Source of the DNA: Arthrobacter sp. AK04
GTDB taxonomy: Bacteria; Actinomycetota; Actinomycetes; Actinomycetales; Micrococcaceae
Length of the DNA: 64,000 bases
Direction: 5' to 3'
Assembly (NCBI RefSeq): GCF_021129155.1
Contig: NZ_JAJOMC010000004.1
Span: 1-64,000, forward strand
How positions within the stretch are numbered: position 1 is the stretch's first letter; each line of letters begins with the position of its first letter. Positions 29,261 to 37,636 of the stretch are shown in pieces. Position numbers and translations under genes: made by a program. Below the pieces are notes generated by a model, which was given only the letters and a program-made list of their open reading frames with translations, made no database searches and had not been told where the DNA came from.

Positions 29261-30069
29261 ACTCAGCTGGCTGCTGCGCTCGGCGCATCCAAGGCGGCAT
29301 AAACAGCCTGGATACGTGTATTTTAAGCGACTTTCCGGCCCCGTAAGAGCCGCACAGCTCGAGAGCCTTGAGTCGTGAGCTGCGACACTAGTTGCAGTCC
29401 GTAATTGGTAGACACATATCTTTCGATCTTCGTCAAATAGATGGCGATGCCGAAGGCCTTTGGCCCTGTGGATATTGCTGTGAATACCCGCCGGTAGCTC
29501 TGTGGAAAACGCTGTGGATATCTATCAAGATCCAGATCCGCGCAGGCTCGATGGACTGTAGGAAGGTCAACGGCGGTCATCACCTGCGTAGGCGCCCAGG
29601 CTACTCGCTTCCTTCCGACGCGGGCTGCGGCTTCCAAGTCGACGCCAATCCTCAACGCTACGCTCATCAGCTGAGTCAGTGAACTGAAACCGCACGTTCG
29701 CCCCGAGATGCCCGGTCTCGTTCCCTTCGTACTCCTGCTGATGTCTCGCACATGCTTGGGCCGGCAACTGGGCGTGCTCCTTTGCTGTGCTCGGTCAGAC
29801 AAAGGGTAGTCCTTTTGATCAGCCCGCCAGGTCCGTGTGCGATGAGTAGGAGCACACCCTGCCCACAACCGCCTCCCACGCGTCCTCACGTGCAGGCGAC
29901 AGAATCACGTTACGCAGAGCTGGCCCCTATATCGCTAGCGACATAGGGCTAGCATCGGCGATTCTCCAGCTCACGTCCGATCAGTAGAATCGTACTGCCG
30001 GGGTGCGGCGCCGTGTCTTTAAGGCGACCATCGCGGTTCGAGGAGCACGGACCGCCAGCCGCGCATTCT

Positions 30070-30083
30070 GTTTCACGTGAAAC
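30070..30083. promoter_or_regulatory. parS: parS site
   Basis: Perfect palindrome with flanks TGTTTCACGTGAAACA. Confidence 0.95.
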
Positions 30084-30792
30084 ATCGCCGCACCCGTCTG
30101 GCTACGCGTGGAGGTCAGTACTGCTGTGTGAACGTCGGGCCTGACTTCCAAGGGTCCGGAAGCGCACTTCTGTCCTGGCGTTCGACTGATGGGGTCCGCA
30201 TCATCGAGCGACTGCTGCCGGGACACACAATGTATTCGCACTACTGCAGGTCCACAGTAGCCTCCCCTGGGCCTGAGCTCGCTAGAAGTCCACGACTCCT
30301 CTGATACCCGCACGGAGCGTGGTGCACGTACCGGGAAAAAGTGGGAGATCGCCTGGTGACCGCTAGCGTGGACAAGGGACTCGGTTCTGCAGCCCAGGGG
30401 CGACTGACCGCAGGGGGAACGCGCGTCTGTAAGTGACGTGGTTGACTGAAACCGTGGCACGCTGGGGTCGCAACCGGCCTTCCAAGTCTGGGGAACAGCT
30501 CTCCTGTGCTTCTGACGCGTGCGGCAGGGTGCACTGCGCATGCCGCCGGAGCCCAAAGGTGGGCAGCGTGCTGACTCTGCCAGTGGCGCAGGGGCATTAG
30601 GCTCTTGCCACCCACTTTCCCAGGGGCAGGGCTCGGGCAGGTTAGCGCTGGCTGCTTCCTAGTCGTATCAAGGTGCGAGCAGACGGTAACAGCTTTATGC
30701 CACTGCCCGGGCCTGCTCTTGTGCGATCTGAGAAGAAGACAACATGTGATTGAGCCCGAGCTCTGTGTGTCAGGGTGCACAGCGGACGCGAT

Positions 30793-30806
30793 GTTTCACG
30801 TGAAAC
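30793..30806. promoter_or_regulatory. parS: parS site
   Basis: Perfect GTTTCACGTGAAAC core, context TGTTTCACGTGAAACG. Confidence 0.95.
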
Positions 30807-31215
30807 GCGGCACGATCCGGCAGTGGCGACCGCGTTCTCTACACCAACTCAGAAGCTACTGGGGGTCTCCTGCGTTTACCTCGCTAGAGTTCTTCCGGAG
30901 GACAATGGGCCGACCCTTTCCGCCTACGGGAGCATAATCCGGCCAAGTATGGGCTCTTGCTTGCTGTCGCGTCTGTAGTGAGCCTATAAGTGGCCCAGCG
31001 TCTCACGGACTCGCTGTAGCGCTATAGATCAGCGTGCAAAGGCGCTGGTTCCCCAGATGCCATCTGTTGAGTGTCTTTGTTGACTTTCAGGAGGTGCATT
31101 GAGGGCATGGAAGCCCTCCGCGAGTGGCGAGGACACATTGCGCTTGGGCATCAGATTTGAGCCGAGAAGCGCGCCCCATTTGTGCTCGAGCTGCGAGCAG
31201 GCGAACCAGAGCCAT

Positions 31216-31229
31216 GTTTCACGTGAAAC
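31216..31229. promoter_or_regulatory. parS: parS site
   Basis: Perfect palindrome, context TGTTTCACGTGAAACA, 112 bp from the trxA terminator; rightmost of the array. Confidence 0.95.
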
Positions 31230-31327
31230 AAGTGGGCCACGCCTCGTCGAACGCGAACATAGCGCCTTTTCATCGTTTTAGGCGCTGAAGTTGTTAGCAC
31301 TTGGCGACGTAGCCCGCAGCTGGAAAC

Positions 31328-31358
31328 AAAAAAGTGGCCACCTTGTGCAGTGGCCACT
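31328..31358 (-). terminator. trxA terminator
   Basis: On the minus strand AGTGGCCAC, an 8-base loop and GTGGCCACT (31358-31350 and 31341-31333) form a 9-bp perfect stem followed by six T residues (31333-31328). It ends the trxB-trxA transcript before the parS array. Confidence 0.9.
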
Positions 31359-31390
31359 ATTCTGTTCAATTCAGCCGAACTAGAAAACCC

Positions 31391-31717
31391 CTAGGACAGG
31401 ACGTCCGCAAATTCCTTTTCGAAGAACTGCTTGGGCTTGGCGCCGATGACCGTGCTCTTCACTTCCCCGCCCTGGAAGAGATAAACAGCGGGGATCGACG
31501 TGATGCCGTATTCGGCAGCGATAGCCGGGTTGTCGTCGACGTTTACCTTGACCACGTCCACCTTCTCGCTGTACTCGACGGAGATCTCATCCAGGATCGG
31601 GCCCAGTTTGCGGCAGGGGCCGCACCACTCAGCCCAGAAATCAACGATTACCGGCTTTTCTGAGGACAGTACGTCCGTGCTGAAGCTGGCGTCTGTTACG
31701 TCTTTGGCGTTACTCAT
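31391..31717 (-). CDS. trxA: Thioredoxin
   Basis: A 108-residue cytoplasmic disulfide reductase. The active site WAEWCGPCRKLGPILDEIS is intact and the cis-Pro loop TSIPAVYLFQGGEV is present. It would be reduced by TrxB, encoded 36 bp upstream on the same strand. Start MSNAKDVTDASF at 31717. Confidence 0.97.
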   Translation of the reverse strand: MSNAKDVTDASFSTDVLSSEKPVIVDFWAEWCGPCRKLGPILDEISVEYSEKVDVVKVNVDDNPAIAAEYGITSIPAVYLFQGGEVKSTVIGAKPKQFFEKEFADVLS

Positions 31718-31753
31718 TAACCTGATCTCTCTCTTCGGATATCGTGACGGTAT

Positions 31754-32710
31754 TTACGCGGGCAAGTCTGCGAGGTAGTGCTCAACGTCGATCGCCGCAA
31801 CACAGCCGGAGCCTGAAGCAGTGATCGCCTGGCGGTAGGTGGGATCCACCACGTCGCCGGCAGCAAAGACGCCGGGAATGCTGGTCCTGGAACTGCGGCC
31901 TTCCACAGCGATGGTGCCCTCTGGGGTGAGGTCCAGGACATCCTTGACCAAATCGGTTCGGGGGTCGTTGCCGATCGCCACGAACACTCCCGTAACTGCA
32001 AGATCCGAAATGCTTCCGTCAAGAAGGTTTTTCACCTTCAAACCGGTGACCTTTTCGTCGCCGATGACGTCATCCACTGTACTGTTCCAGACGAAGCTGA
32101 TCTTCTCGTGGGCCAGGGCGCGGTCAGCCATGATCTTCGACGCCTTCAGGGAGTCCCTGCGGTGGACAACAGTTACTGACCTGGCAAACTTGGTGAGGAA
32201 CAGGGCCTCCTCCATCGCAGAGTCACCGCCGCCGATCACGGCAATGTCCTGATCCTTGAAAAAGAAACCGTCACAGGTTGCACACCAGCTGACGCCGTGC
32301 CCTGAGAGACGCTTCTCGTTCGGCAGGCCGAGCTCGCGGTATGCCGAGCCTGTTGAGAGGATAACGGCCTTTGCCTTGAAGCTCTCGCCCGTTGCAATGG
32401 TGACCGTCTTGACCGGGCCTTCAAGGTCAAGACTGGTGACGTCCTCGAACTGAATCTCCGTGCCAAAGCGGACAGCCTGCTTTTCGAAGTTCTCCATCAG
32501 ATCCGGGCCCATGATCCCTTCCGGGAAGCCCGGATAGTTCTCAACATCCGTTGTGTTCATGAGTTCACCGCCGGCAGTGACGGAGCCGGCCAGCAGCAGC
32601 GGCTTCAGGTTGGCACGGGCCGTGTAGACAGCAGCCGTGTAGCCCGCCGGGCCGGAGCCGACAATAATGACATCACGTACGTCGGACGCGGTGTTTTCTG
32701 CGATGGTCAC
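31754..32710 (-). CDS. trxB: Thioredoxin-disulfide reductase
   Basis: 318 residues from GTG 32710 ([20 protein letters not shown]). FAD-binding [16 protein letters not shown], the redox-active [30 protein letters not shown] with the NADPH-binding GGGDSA, and the C-terminal [25 protein letters not shown] motif are complete. It passes electrons from NADPH to thioredoxin. An upstream in-frame extension to 32764 exists but reads unlike TrxB and lacks support. Operon with trxA. Confidence 0.96.
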   Translation of the reverse strand: MTIAENTASDVRDVIIVGSGPAGYTAAVYTARANLKPLLLAGSVTAGGELMNTTDVENYPGFPEGIMGPDLMENFEKQAVRFGTEIQFEDVTSLDLEGPVKTVTIATGESFKAKAVILSTGSAYRELGLPNEKRLSGHGVSWCATCDGFFFKDQDIAVIGGGDSAMEEALFLTKFARSVTVVHRRDSLKASKIMADRALAHEKISFVWNSTVDDVIGDEKVTGLKVKNLLDGSISDLAVTGVFVAIGNDPRTDLVKDVLDLTPEGTIAVEGRSSRTSIPGVFAAGDVVDPTYRQAITASGSGCVAAIDVEHYLADLPA

Positions 32711-32890
32711 TGAACGGTGAACCTCTTCCTTGGTTGACGCGCCCCTCGTTGAGGCCGGCCACATGGCACAACTGCTACTTGTTGCTGATTATTCCGGCGC
32801 CCGGACACGGTGACATACCGGCAGACAGCGGGCCGCCGTCACCGTAGGCGCTCTTCCAAGGTTACCGCCCCCACGGCAGCGCGCCCTGTG

Positions 32891-32962
32891 TTCCTCCGGT
32901 CCGGGCCTTAGTCCCCCGGGTACTTCCGGCGGGGGTGAAGGCCGAACCCTGGACCGGAGGAA
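32891..32962. terminator. Long hairpin between the pseudokinase-like gene and trxB
   Basis: TTCCTCCGGTCC (32891-32902) and GGACCGGAGGAA (32951-32962) are perfect 12-bp inverted copies enclosing further complementary pieces (GGGCCTT/AAGGCC, CCCCC/GGGGG). It likely folds as a branched hairpin that separates the membrane protein gene, ending at 32968, from trxB. There is no T run, so factor-independent termination is uncertain. The gap 32711-32967 has no gene. Confidence 0.5.
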
Positions 32963-32967
32963 ACTGG

Positions 32968-34524
32968 CTACTGGACCTTGATCTCCGCCAGCCGGATGCC
33001 GAATCCATAGCGTGTCTTGGGAGCAGCCAGCCGGGGCAGGGAGTTGATGGAGACAATGACGTACTCGGCTTCTACCGGCTCCGCCAAAGGCATGGTGAGG
33101 TCTGTCGAGGTGAAGCTGTTGGTTCCTACTGCTTTCGCGCCGTCGAGTGAAGGACGGTCATTGGTGTACACGGTGATGTTGCCACCGGAGCCACCCAGCT
33201 GCGAAAGCGTGATGGAGGATACCTGCGCGGGCTCCTCGAGCTTCACCACCAGGGGGACGCCCTGGGGCGCCAATCCGCCCCAGTTCTCGGTGGCAAACTC
33301 CATGTCGGACCAGAAGCTCGCGGCGTTCCCGTCGTATGCCCTGACGAGGTCGCCATCAAAGGTGGCAGCAAAGTCGAAGTTGCCCTGCCTGGTGATGCTC
33401 TCGATGGCCGGCGGCGCAGCGGGAGGGGCAGTTGTGGGTGCCTGCGTCGCAGCAGCTGTGTCTTCGGGGGCGCTGCTGTTGGTGCCGGGTGCCGCAGGCC
33501 CTGCCTGTGGCTGGGTGGAGAACAGGCTGCCCAGGTTGGTCACGGCAAACACGAGCCCGGCAATGAGCACCACGGCCAGCAGTCCCCCCACCAACCAGCG
33601 CATGGACCGCGGCTCGCGCGCAGGCTCGTCGCGGTCGTCGTCGTCATAACGGCCCTGATCGGGGAAGGACGCACCAGCGGCAGCGGCCGGCGCAGACGCA
33701 CGCGCAAAAACGGAAGACTTCTTCTTTGCCGGCCCAGAATTGTCGTCGATGGACGGGTCCGCCGGAGAATGCTCTTCAGCGTTTGCATAATCGTCATCGG
33801 ACCACAAGGACACTTTCGGCTTCCCGCCAGGTGAGCCGGGAGACCCTTGCGAAGATCCTACAGCCGGGCCGGGCGCAGTCTGGTGATCCTCCGGGCGTGC
33901 GGAACGATCAGAACCAGAGCCAGCGGCGGCACCGGCCGCCAGAGCTCCGCCCGCGGCAGCTGCGCCGCCAACAGCGGAGGCTCCGTTGGACGTGCGGCCG
34001 GAGGACGGTGCGCCAGCAGGACGGACTGGCGGTTTCGGCGGTACAGCCGGTGCTGCGCGGTAGGGATCAACCTGGCTGGGGTGGTTGTCCGAGTAGTTGA
34101 TGTAGCCGGCTTCTACATGGTCCTCATCGTCGTAGGGTTCCGGCTCGTTCGAGCGTGGCTGCCCAAAGATTTCGCTTCCCAGGGTGTCCGTGAAGAACGG
34201 CTCCACGTAGGGAGGGTTGGAGGCGACCACCAGGTCCAGCAGATCCGCTGCCGAGGTGTGGTTGGTGATGAGGTAGGTGGCTGCCTCGCTCATGCCGAGG
34301 TCCAGGACCTGGACGGTGCCGGGGCGTTCGCCGGTGGCTACTTCGCGGGCACTCTGGGCAACCTGTTCGGTGTTGCCGGGGCCGGCCACCAGTATGCTGA
34401 CGGGACGGTTCAGGACCTGATCCACACCGTCCAGCACCAGATCGTGGTCGTGCGAGGCCAGTACCGTGGCAGTGACCTTGTAGCGGCCGCCCAGTACTGA
34501 TCCGACATCGATCGGGTTGGACAC
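32968..34524 (-). CDS. Membrane protein: degenerate kinase N-lobe, one transmembrane helix, C-terminal discoidin-like domain
   Basis: 518 residues. Residues about 8-125 resemble a protein-kinase N-lobe (LGGRYKVTATVL, LNRPVSILVAG) but lack the HRD and DFG catalytic motifs. A low-complexity linker (about 135-300) follows, then a single transmembrane helix WLVGGLLAVVLIAGLVFAVTNLG (about 316-338) and an extracellular beta-rich domain (about 390-518, FAATFDGDLVRAYDGNAASFWSD, ending GFGIRLAEIKVQ) like F5/8-type carbohydrate-binding modules. This is the architecture of the C-terminal half of mycobacterial MviN (pseudokinase plus carbohydrate-binding domain), here separate from MurJ. GTG 34524 with AGGAGG upstream. 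Proposed role: regulating MurJ or lipid II flow; inferred from this match. Confidence 0.8.
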   Translation of the reverse strand: MSNPIDVGSVLGGRYKVTATVLASHDHDLVLDGVDQVLNRPVSILVAGPGNTEQVAQSAREVATGERPGTVQVLDLGMSEAATYLITNHTSAADLLDLVVASNPPYVEPFFTDTLGSEIFGQPRSNEPEPYDDEDHVEAGYINYSDNHPSQVDPYRAAPAVPPKPPVRPAGAPSSGRTSNGASAVGGAAAAGGALAAGAAAGSGSDRSARPEDHQTAPGPAVGSSQGSPGSPGGKPKVSLWSDDDYANAEEHSPADPSIDDNSGPAKKKSSVFARASAPAAAAGASFPDQGRYDDDDRDEPAREPRSMRWLVGGLLAVVLIAGLVFAVTNLGSLFSTQPQAGPAAPGTNSSAPEDTAAATQAPTTAPPAAPPAIESITRQGNFDFAATFDGDLVRAYDGNAASFWSDMEFATENWGGLAPQGVPLVVKLEEPAQVSSITLSQLGGSGGNITVYTNDRPSLDGAKAVGTNSFTSTDLTMPLAEPVEAEYVIVSINSLPRLAAPKTRYGFGIRLAEIKVQ

Positions 34525-34688
34525 GTGTTCCTCCTAGACTGTCCGGGATTGCCGGCTTGAATGATGCAACCATCGTCCAGGAGCAGGCGGGCGCCTGACC
34601 CCTGGATGCAACTACCCTGTACCTTTTCGATCCTAGCCGATTGCGTCCCTTGCACCTTGGACAAAGGCGGCCGGGAACCGCTGGAACA

Positions 34689-36866
34689 TCACTTTTTCCG
34701 GGGGTGCCTTGACTTGAAATGGGGGTTCTCGCCGGGCTTTCCCTGGAAGGTGCGGCGCCCTGGCAGGGGGATCTGCTCCCGCAGCAATCCTCCGCGCGCG
34801 GTGCTGGGCTGGTCCTCTCCGGGGAGGTAGCCGCCGTCGGGCGTTGCCGGGCCATCGCCGTCGAGCGGCTCCTTCCGCACCCCATGCTCCGGTGCCCCGT
34901 GCTCCGGAGCCGGTCCGGCCCTGAAGGAGACGGCATCGAACTCACCGGAAATCCTTGGAATGAGGCCTGTGTCCACGGAGGTGGTGGCGCGCTCCGGGTC
35001 CGGACGCCCCCGCGAGCCGGACGGCGCATCAGACGGCGGACCGGGTGGGGAGTCCGACGGCGGGGTCCCGCCTCCAGCGGGAGGCTCGGCCGGTCCACCG
35101 CGCCCCAGCCGGCCCAGGAGGGGCCGGAGCAGGTCGCGCAGCTCGGAGACCCGGAACAGCTTGAGCAGGAAGAAGTAGACCACCAGCATCACCGGGCCCA
35201 CCACAATGACGGTGATAAGGGCTGTGAGCCTGTCCCGCCAGGCAAACCCGTCCGGACTGTAGCTCCCCAGCAGCCACAGGGCACCCGCTCCGGCGATGGC
35301 TGAACCTAGCGCTGCATACCCCATGCGGATATAGGAGTTGGCGATCCGCGGTCCGTCCAAATGCCCCAGGAGGCGCCGCAGGAACCAGGCGCTGATGACC
35401 ACCGAAAGGATGTTGCCCACCATGTAGAGGACAGCGATGGCGTAGATGATCTGCGTGACGGGCAGGAATTGGATGGCAAAGGCGCCGGCCACATAGACAA
35501 TGGCAAGGAGCAGCTGGACGTAGAAGGGCGTGCGGGCGTCCTCGTTCGCGTAGAACACCCGGGACATCATGAAGTTGGCGCTCATGAACGGCGTGCTGAG
35601 CGCCAGGATGGTGAGCGTCTGCGCCAGCATCACGCCGTCCTGCCGGAGCCCGCCCGAGAAGAACATTCCCAACGGACCTGCTAGGGCAAAGAGCGCCAGC
35701 GCACCAAACACAGTTGCCACCGCCATGGTCCGCAGGCCGTGCGAGAGGGCATCGCGCAGCTCGTCCCGGTTGCCGTCCTGGGAGGCCCGGGTCATGCGGT
35801 TGAACAGCACCGTGGCCAGGGACAGGGCAATGATGGAGTGCGGCAACAGGTAGAGCTGGCTGGCTACCTCCAGCACGGCGTTGCCGGGCAGCATGTAGGC
35901 CGCGGGGTCCCCCGCCTGCTGCAGCCTGATGCGTTCCGCGCCGGGAATGGTGGCGATGCGCATGACGTACAGGAAGGCGAGCTGGCCGACGGCGGCGGTC
36001 AGCAGGGTCCAGACGCTCAGCCTGGCTGCCTGGCCCAGTCCCACCCCGCGCCAGCCGAAGCGCGGCCGGATGCCCAGCTTGAGCCGCATCACGGGGATCA
36101 TCAGGATGGCCGTCTGGGAGATGACGCCGATGGTTGAGAACCCGGCCACGAACAGGGTCTGGGTGTCACCCCAGTTGTCCAGGGTGTGCGGGTTCACCTT
36201 GTTCTCGCCGAAAATCCAGATGAACATCCCCAAGCCGGCGATGGCCACCAGGTTGTTAAGGATGGGGGCCCACATGGCGGGCCCAAAGGCCCCGTTGGCG
36301 TTCAGGACCTGGGTCAGGAGGGCGTAGAGGCCGTAGAAGAAGATCTGCGGGAGGCACCAGAAAGCGAAGGCCACGGCCAGCGCTTTTTGCTGTGGCGTGT
36401 AGCCCTGGGTGGTCAGTTCAATGACCCAGGGGGCCGCCAGTGTCACCAGCGCCGTCAGGCCCAGCAGGAGCAGCACAGCCAGCGTCAGCAGCCGGCTGAT
36501 GTAGTCCGCCCCCCTGTCCGGAGCCTTGCTTGCCTTGATGATCTGCGGCACCAGGACGGCGTTGAACACCCCGCCCGCCACGAGCAGGAAGATCAGGTTG
36601 GGCAGGTTGTTGGCGTTGATGAACGTGTCATTGACGGTGGAGCCCAGGCCGAGCGCCGTGCCCAGCATCCAGGTCTTGCCAAAGCCCAGGAACCGGGACA
36701 CGAGCGTCCCGGCGGCCATGATTGCACTGGACCGGGTTTCACTGGCAGTCACAGCGCCAGGGGTGCCGTCCGCGCCGGCCGGTTCGGGGGGAACGCCGTC
36801 CGGGACGGCATCGCCGGGCCGGCCGGCTTTATCGGAAGGAAAGTTGGTAGCTGACATCGACTTCAT
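34689..36866 (-). CDS. murJ: Lipid II flippase MurJ
   Basis: 725 residues. The MurJ core (MVF family, about residues 45-560) has fourteen predicted helices, beginning SSAIMAAGTLVSRFLGFGKTWMLGTALG, with FINANNLPNLIFLLVAGGVFNAVLVPQI. It would export lipid II for peptidoglycan synthesis. The C-terminal about 150 residues are disordered, rich in Pro, Gly, Ser and Arg, unlike the long mycobacterial MviN with fused pseudokinase domains. The pseudokinase half is the next gene (34524) after a 164-bp gap. Alternative start at M4 (36857). Confidence 0.95.
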   Translation of the reverse strand: MKSMSATNFPSDKAGRPGDAVPDGVPPEPAGADGTPGAVTASETRSSAIMAAGTLVSRFLGFGKTWMLGTALGLGSTVNDTFINANNLPNLIFLLVAGGVFNAVLVPQIIKASKAPDRGADYISRLLTLAVLLLLGLTALVTLAAPWVIELTTQGYTPQQKALAVAFAFWCLPQIFFYGLYALLTQVLNANGAFGPAMWAPILNNLVAIAGLGMFIWIFGENKVNPHTLDNWGDTQTLFVAGFSTIGVISQTAILMIPVMRLKLGIRPRFGWRGVGLGQAARLSVWTLLTAAVGQLAFLYVMRIATIPGAERIRLQQAGDPAAYMLPGNAVLEVASQLYLLPHSIIALSLATVLFNRMTRASQDGNRDELRDALSHGLRTMAVATVFGALALFALAGPLGMFFSGGLRQDGVMLAQTLTILALSTPFMSANFMMSRVFYANEDARTPFYVQLLLAIVYVAGAFAIQFLPVTQIIYAIAVLYMVGNILSVVISAWFLRRLLGHLDGPRIANSYIRMGYAALGSAIAGAGALWLLGSYSPDGFAWRDRLTALITVIVVGPVMLVVYFFLLKLFRVSELRDLLRPLLGRLGRGGPAEPPAGGGTPPSDSPPGPPSDAPSGSRGRPDPERATTSVDTGLIPRISGEFDAVSFRAGPAPEHGAPEHGVRKEPLDGDGPATPDGGYLPGEDQPSTARGGLLREQIPLPGRRTFQGKPGENPHFKSRHPRKK

Positions 36867-36928
36867 CGTCTCACCCGAAGCCGGTTAAAGCCGCAACGCC
36901 GGCACCCTGAGCCCGGGTACCAGCAGTC

Positions 36929-37477
36929 CTAGAGGTGCTCTGGAAGGACTTCGCGAGCGAGGTCGGCGATCCGGCGCTCATTGGGGAAGGACAGCTTCCG
37001 GGCCAGCTCCTGGATGGGAACCCACGCCACGTCCACGGCTTCCTGGTCCGGATCGTTCTCGATGGTCAGTTCCCCGCCCGTTGCACGCAAAAGGTAATGG
37101 TGGACCGTTTTGTGGACCCGGTGGCCGCTGACCGTAAACCAGTAGTCAATGCTTCCGAGCGGCGCGAGGATGTCCCCCTCGATGCCGGTCTCCTCGGCGA
37201 TTTCCCTTACGGCAGCCTGCTCGTTGTTTTCCTTGCCCTCCGGATGGCCCTTGGGCAGGCACCATTCCAAACGTCCGCCGCGGTTAAGGCGGGCAATAAT
37301 CGCAACCCTCAACTCGGCGTCGGACGTGTCCACTACGACGCCGCCGGCCGAGACTTCCTCAACCGTGGGCAGCGATGCCGGTGCCGCATGCTGGGCGGGC
37401 GCAACGTGCGCACCGATTGCCGAGGGCAACGGTGCGTTCGTCCTCCTGCCTGGAGCGCTCGGTACTGGTTGGGCCAT
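36929..37477 (-). CDS. NUDIX hydrolase
   Basis: 182 residues from ATG 37477 (MAQPVPSAPGRRTNAPL). The Nudix box GHPEGKENNEQAAVREIAEETGIEG matches Gx5Ex7REUxEExGU. It would hydrolyse a nucleoside-diphosphate-linked substrate, not identifiable here. A long in-frame extension up to 38428 is a shadow of pcnA on the other strand. Divergent from pcnA, with 159 bp between the starts. In mycobacteria this is the Rv3908 position; an Rv3909-like gene is absent between NUDIX and murJ. Confidence 0.92.
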   Translation of the reverse strand: MAQPVPSAPGRRTNAPLPSAIGAHVAPAQHAAPASLPTVEEVSAGGVVVDTSDAELRVAIIARLNRGGRLEWCLPKGHPEGKENNEQAAVREIAEETGIEGDILAPLGSIDYWFTVSGHRVHKTVHHYLLRATGGELTIENDPDQEAVDVAWVPIQELARKLSFPNERRIADLAREVLPEHL

Positions 37478-37636
37478 GGAGTCCACTCTAACGACTGTTG
37501 CCCGCTGGTGATGACCGGAACATGACACCAACATGGACTGCATATGACGCACTTTCCCGGCGGTGGAGTGATTCCGGACGATCTTGACCGTATTTTGGCC
37601 TGCCGATGCGCTGGTTTCTGACAAGCTTAAGTAACT

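Larger units (their letters stand above)
27178..31327. other. 4.1-kb gene-free parS array (centromere-like region)
   Basis: Between the parB terminator and the trxA terminator I find no ORF with convincing coding character in either strand. The stretch has seven parS sites spaced 349, 467, 879, 823, 723 and 423 bp apart (27552, 27901, 28368, 29247, 30070, 30793, 31216). It also contains an imperfect 34-bp tandem repeat (27322-27389) and two perfect DnaA boxes 12 bp apart (29119-29127 and 29131-29139). Composition is patchier and less GC-rich than the neighbours. In Mycobacterium the amidase gene cwlM lies between trxC and parB; no such gene is present here. Confidence 0.8.

Noticed and set aside
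29323-29889. 188-codon minus-strand open frame in the parS region
   Set aside because: No recognisable domain and atypical composition; no good ribosome binding site. Cannot be fully excluded.
29981-30556. 191-codon minus-strand open frame in the parS region
   Set aside because: Reads through a parS site and lacks any protein-like features.
27178-31327. CRISPR array, insertion sequence or prophage remnant in the gene-free region
   Set aside because: parS sites are irregularly spaced without constant repeats and spacers; no transposase or phage motifs were found.
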